From: Streptomyces kanamyceticus
Lineage (GTDB): Bacteria; Actinomycetota; Actinomycetes; Streptomycetales; Streptomycetaceae
Assembly (NCBI RefSeq): GCF_008704495.1
Contig: NZ_CP023699.1
Coordinates: forward strand, 3,534,001 to 3,598,000
Length of the DNA stretch: 64,000 nucleotides
Direction: 5' to 3'
Made by a program: the position numbers and the translations under genes. The stretch's first letter is position 1; every line of letters begins with the position of its first letter. The notes under the pieces were generated by a model. That model searched no databases. It had not been told where the DNA came from and was given only the letters and a program-made list of their open reading frames with translations. This document shows, piece by piece, positions 61,327-64,000 of this stretch.

Positions 61327-61809
61327 TCAGGTGTGAGCCTCCGGAGCCTGCGGGCGAGCGTCCCCCGTGGTGTCGGCCCTTGTCTCAGCCCGCGCCGCGG
61401 CCCTTGCGTCATCGTCGGCACCACCGAGACCGTGACCCGCGTCACCGCCGTCCCAGCGCGCCCTGCGCATGTCGATCTTCGGCACATGCCCTTGGGCGGC
61501 GCGCGAAGCCTGTCGCAACGGCGTGCCTTCCTCGCGGTACCGCTCCAGCGCGTGCAGCTCGTGACCCGGCAGAAGTACTCCGTCCGAGCGCACGACACGC
61601 CACCACGGAACGACTTCTCCGTAGAGGGCCATGACCCGTCCCACCTGCCGGGGGCCGCCCTCCTCCAGCCACTCGGCGATGTCTCCGTAGGTCATCACGC
61701 GCCCCGGAGGGATCAGTTCCGTGACATCGAGAACCCGCTCCGCGTACTCCGGCAAGACCTGCGCCGCACGGTCGGACGGGGCCTGTTCCCTTCGGCTCTC
61801 CTCGTTCAT
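61327..61809 (-). CDS. Alkyltransferase-like (ATL) DNA-repair protein
   Basis: A 160-residue protein with the O6-alkylguanine transferase DNA-binding fold (IPPGRVMTYGDIAEWLEEGG, arginine finger region RQVGRVMAL) but with VPWWRVVRSDG where MGMT has PCHRV: tryptophan replaces the acceptor cysteine. Such ATL proteins bind alkylated guanine and hand it to nucleotide excision repair. An alanine/arginine-rich tail of about 40 residues ends it. ATG 61809 has AGGATGG upstream. It is the Rv3204-type neighbour of adnA. Confidence 0.92.
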   Translation of the reverse strand: MNEESRREQAPSDRAAQVLPEYAERVLDVTELIPPGRVMTYGDIAEWLEEGGPRQVGRVMALYGEVVPWWRVVRSDGVLLPGHELHALERYREEGTPLRQASRAAQGHVPKIDMRRARWDGGDAGHGLGGADDDARAAARAETRADTTGDARPQAPEAHT

Positions 61810-62021
61810 CCGGCCCATCCTGCCGCACCCCGCCGACACGGTGACGGGCTCGGAACGGAACGTGCCGCGCCCCGTGCGACAGGGCACAAAGTGTCGTTTC
61901 GTGACCACTTCGCGTCCTTGCGTTGCCCCCTGCTGCCCCCCTGCGGCGACCTGGCATGCCACCATCGTGCGGGCGGTGACTGGTGATACGAGATCAAGAA
62001 GAGACGACGGAACGGCAGGGC
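61810..62021. other. Divergent intergenic region
   Basis: Contains the promoters for the ATL gene (minus) and the large membrane protein (plus). I see no recognisable operator, hairpin or small gene in these 212 bases. Confidence 0.4.
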
Positions 62022-64000
62022 GTGCATCCCGATGAGAAAGCGGGCACCTCTGCGTCCGAGTCACACCTGGACACCGGTGAGCGCGCCCTGAAGACCGAGA
62101 AGACCGAGAAGAACCAGACCGAGCAGGCCGAGCAGGCCGAGCAGACGGAGCAGCAGGCCGACCACGGCGCCGACTGCATCGAGGGCGACGCCGCGCACAC
62201 CGACCGCGTGGAGCGCGACGAACCGCTCCTCGCCGCGCGCGTGCACCGCCCCTCCGACCTCATGCGGCTGCTCGTCGGCGTCCTGGCCATCGCCGTACTC
62301 CTCGCGATCGCCGCGTTCGCGCACGGCACGACGTCCGGGCTCGAACAGGACATCGACAAGGGCACCGAGCAGGCACCCGACCTGCTGATCAAGGTGGCGG
62401 GGCTCGTCGCGAGCATCGGGGTCCTCCTCGTCCCCGTCGCCTTCGCCATCGAGCGCCTCGTCAAACGCGACGGACTGCGCATCGCCGACGGGGTGCTCGC
62501 CGCCGTCCTGGCCCACGGCGTGACGCTGGCCACCGATCTCTGGGTCGCGAAGGCCGCCCCCGGCTCCATCCAGGACGCGCTCACCAAGCCGTCCCCCGCC
62601 GACATCCACGCGTTCACCGATCCGGTGCACGGCTATCTCGCGCCCGTCATCGCGTACATGACGGCCGTCGGCATGTCCCGCAGGCCGCGCTGGCGCCTCG
62701 TCCTGTTCGTGATTCTGCTGCTCGACGCCTTCACCATGCTGGTCACCGGCTATACGACGCCGTTCTCGATCATCCTGACGGTGCTGATCGGCTGGGCCGT
62801 GGCCTACGGAACGCTCTACGCGGTCGGCTCGCCGAACGTGCGGCCCACCGGGCAGACCCTGCTCGCGGGCCTGCGGCACGTCGGCTTCCATCCCGTGAGC
62901 GCCGCGCGCGAGGAGTCCCCCGACAGCGAGCACGGCGACCGGGGGCGCCGCTATTTCGTCACGTTGGAGGACGGCCCTCCGCTCGATGTCACGGTCATCG
63001 ACCGCGAGCAGCAGGCGCAGGGCTTCTTCTACCGCGTGTGGCGCAGGCTCACGCTGCGCGGGATCACCCAGCGGCGCAGCCTGCAGTCGCTGCGCCAGGC
63101 GCTGGAGCAGGAGGCCCTGCTCGCGTACGCGGCGATCGCGGCAGGGGCCAACGCGCCCAAGCTGATCGCCACCTCCGAGCTCGGCCCGGACGCGGTGATG
63201 CTCGTCTACGAGCACACGGGCGGCCGGTCCCTGGACTCCCTGCCCGACGATGCCGTCACCGACGAGCTGCTGCGCGACACCTGGCGGCAGGTGCAGGCGC
63301 TGCAGTCCCGCAGGATCGCGCACCGCAGGCTCGCGGGAGACGCGATTCTGGTGGATCGTTCCGGCACGGTGATCCTCACCGATCTGCGCGGCGGTGAGAT
63401 CGCCGCCGGCGACCTGGTGCTGCGCATGGACATCGCCCAGCTCCTGACCGCCGTCGGCCTGCGCGTGGGCGCCGAGCGCACGGTGGCGTCGGCCGTCGAG
63501 GTCCTCGGTCCCGACGCGGTGGCCGACTGTCTGCCGCTGCTGCAGCCGATCGCCCTCACCCGCGCCACCCGCGCCACCCTGCGCAAGCTGGCCCGCGAGC
63601 GCTCCCAGCGCGAGCGTGACGCGGTCCTCGAGGCGTCCCGCACGGCCAAACAGGGCGCACGCGCGCACGTGGCCGACGACGAGCAGACGGGCAAGCAGGC
63701 CCAGAAGCAGGAGAAGCAGGCCGCCAAGCAGGAGCGGCAGGCCGAGAAGCAGGCCATAGACGACGCCCTTGAGCAGGCCCGCGAGGAGGATCTGCTCACC
63801 CAGATCCGTCACCAGGTGCTGCTGATCCGCCCGACCGCGCCGGTCGAGCCCGCGCAGCTCGAGCGGATCAGGCCGCGCACGCTGATGAGTTTCATCGCCG
63901 GTGCCATCGGCGCGTACTTCCTGTTGTCGCAGCTCACGCACGTCGAGTTCGGCACGCTCTTCCAGCAGGCGCAGTGGGGCTGGGTGGCCGCCGCGGTGGG
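62022..64000 (+). CDS. Large membrane protein of the lysylphosphatidylglycerol-synthase/flippase type, N-terminal part (runs off window)
   Basis: An uninterrupted frame of about 659 codons continues beyond the edge. An acidic glutamine-rich leader (residues 1-75) precedes four or more membrane helices, then a soluble kinase-like domain with the HRRLAGDAILVD and VILTDLRGG elements, which resemble the catalytic loop and metal loop of ABC1/pseudo-kinases but lack the usual aspartate (HRx with R-L). A coiled-coil KQAQKQEKQAAKQERQ segment leads to another membrane region starting at about residue 620. Actinobacterial proteins of this design carry a C-terminal MprF/AglD-type flippase domain, not visible here. 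GTG 61983 in frame is an alternative start. Confidence 0.8.
   Translation, partial: MHPDEKAGTSASESHLDTGERALKTEKTEKNQTEQAEQAEQTEQQADHGADCIEGDAAHTDRVERDEPLLAARVHRPSDLMRLLVGVLAIAVLLAIAAFAHGTTSGLEQDIDKGTEQAPDLLIKVAGLVASIGVLLVPVAFAIERLVKRDGLRIADGVLAAVLAHGVTLATDLWVAKAAPGSIQDALTKPSPADIHAFTDPVHGYLAPVIAYMTAVGMSRRPRWRLVLFVILLLDAFTMLVTGYTTPFSIILTVLIGWAVAYGTLYAVGSPNVRPTGQTLLAGLRHVGFHPVSAAREESPDSEHGDRGRRYFVTLEDGPPLDVTVIDREQQAQGFFYRVWRRLTLRGITQRRSLQSLRQALEQEALLAYAAIAAGANAPKLIATSELGPDAVMLVYEHTGGRSLDSLPDDAVTDELLRDTWRQVQALQSRRIAHRRLAGDAILVDRSGTVILTDLRGGEIAAGDLVLRMDIAQLLTAVGLRVGAERTVASAVEVLGPDAVADCLPLLQPIALTRATRATLRKLARERSQRERDAVLEASRTAKQGARAHVADDEQTGKQAQKQEKQAAKQERQAEKQAIDDALEQAREEDLLTQIRHQVLLIRPTAPVEPAQLERIRPRTLMSFIAGAIGAYFLLSQLTHVEFGTLFQQAQWGWVAAAV

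Overview
The window is about 70 percent G+C chromosomal DNA from a Streptomyces-type actinobacterium. It is densely packed, with many GTG starts, ATGA/GTGA stop-start overlaps and a single-codon-style third-position G+C bias. From memory, gene order closely follows the Streptomyces coelicolor core around SCO5150-SCO5230. The block from aroA to the alkyltransferase-like gene (sigR/rsrA, SRAP, aroA, rsgA ... ylbL, zincin, ABC1 kinase, wblC/whiB7, uvrD2, mycoredoxin, nudC, adnB, adnA, ATL) also matches the Mycobacterium tuberculosis Rv3193-Rv3228 neighbourhood. This is therefore ordinary, anciently conserved chromosome core rather than an island.

Left part (1-9300): the tail of a YbdD/YjiX-type protein, a DUF3311/sodium-solute symporter pair, a GNAT acetyltransferase, and the class Ia ribonucleotide reductase operon nrdAB behind two NrdR boxes and an adenosylcobalamin riboswitch. 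Directly beyond the nrdB terminator lies a convergent two-gene operon for epi-isozizaene synthase and its CYP170-type P450 (albaflavenone pathway).

Middle-left (9300-24700): peptide deformylase, a TPR protein, an HD-GYP/HD membrane pair, the thiol-oxidative-stress pair sigR-rsrA with a textbook SigR promoter, an alpha/beta hydrolase, an SRAP protein, an M50-like protease, aroA, rsgA, an SMR transporter, a TetR regulator, hisN, a CBS protein, and the divergent catalase/CatR (Fur-family) pair with a palindrome between them.

Middle (24700-43700): a nitrate/sulfonate-type ABC transporter, two identical initiator tRNA genes flanking a Sel1/TPR protein, a giant UPF0182 membrane protein, a PPA1309 protein, a YlbL-type PDZ/Lon-like protease, a 56-residue membrane protein, moaE, an NAD-dependent epimerase, a DUF2342-type zincin, a Nudix hydrolase, a Streptomyces intergenic inverted-repeat element, and an operon of three AIM24 proteins (the first fused to TerD).

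Right part (43700-64000): ThiF-like protein, ABC1 kinase, the wblC (whiB7) operon behind a long leader with an upstream ORF and an attenuator-like terminator, uvrD2, mycoredoxin with a SigR promoter, nudC, an M20 dipeptidase, the AdnA/AdnB helicase-nuclease genes interrupted by a lipoprotein gene, an alkyltransferase-like protein and the start of a large membrane protein that runs off the window. Themes that link the genes are redox homeostasis (sigR, rsrA, mrx, katA, catR), DNA repair (adnAB, uvrD2, SRAP, ATL), nucleotide supply and quality control (nrdAB, Nudix enzymes), and layered leader-RNA regulation (riboswitch, wblC attenuator).
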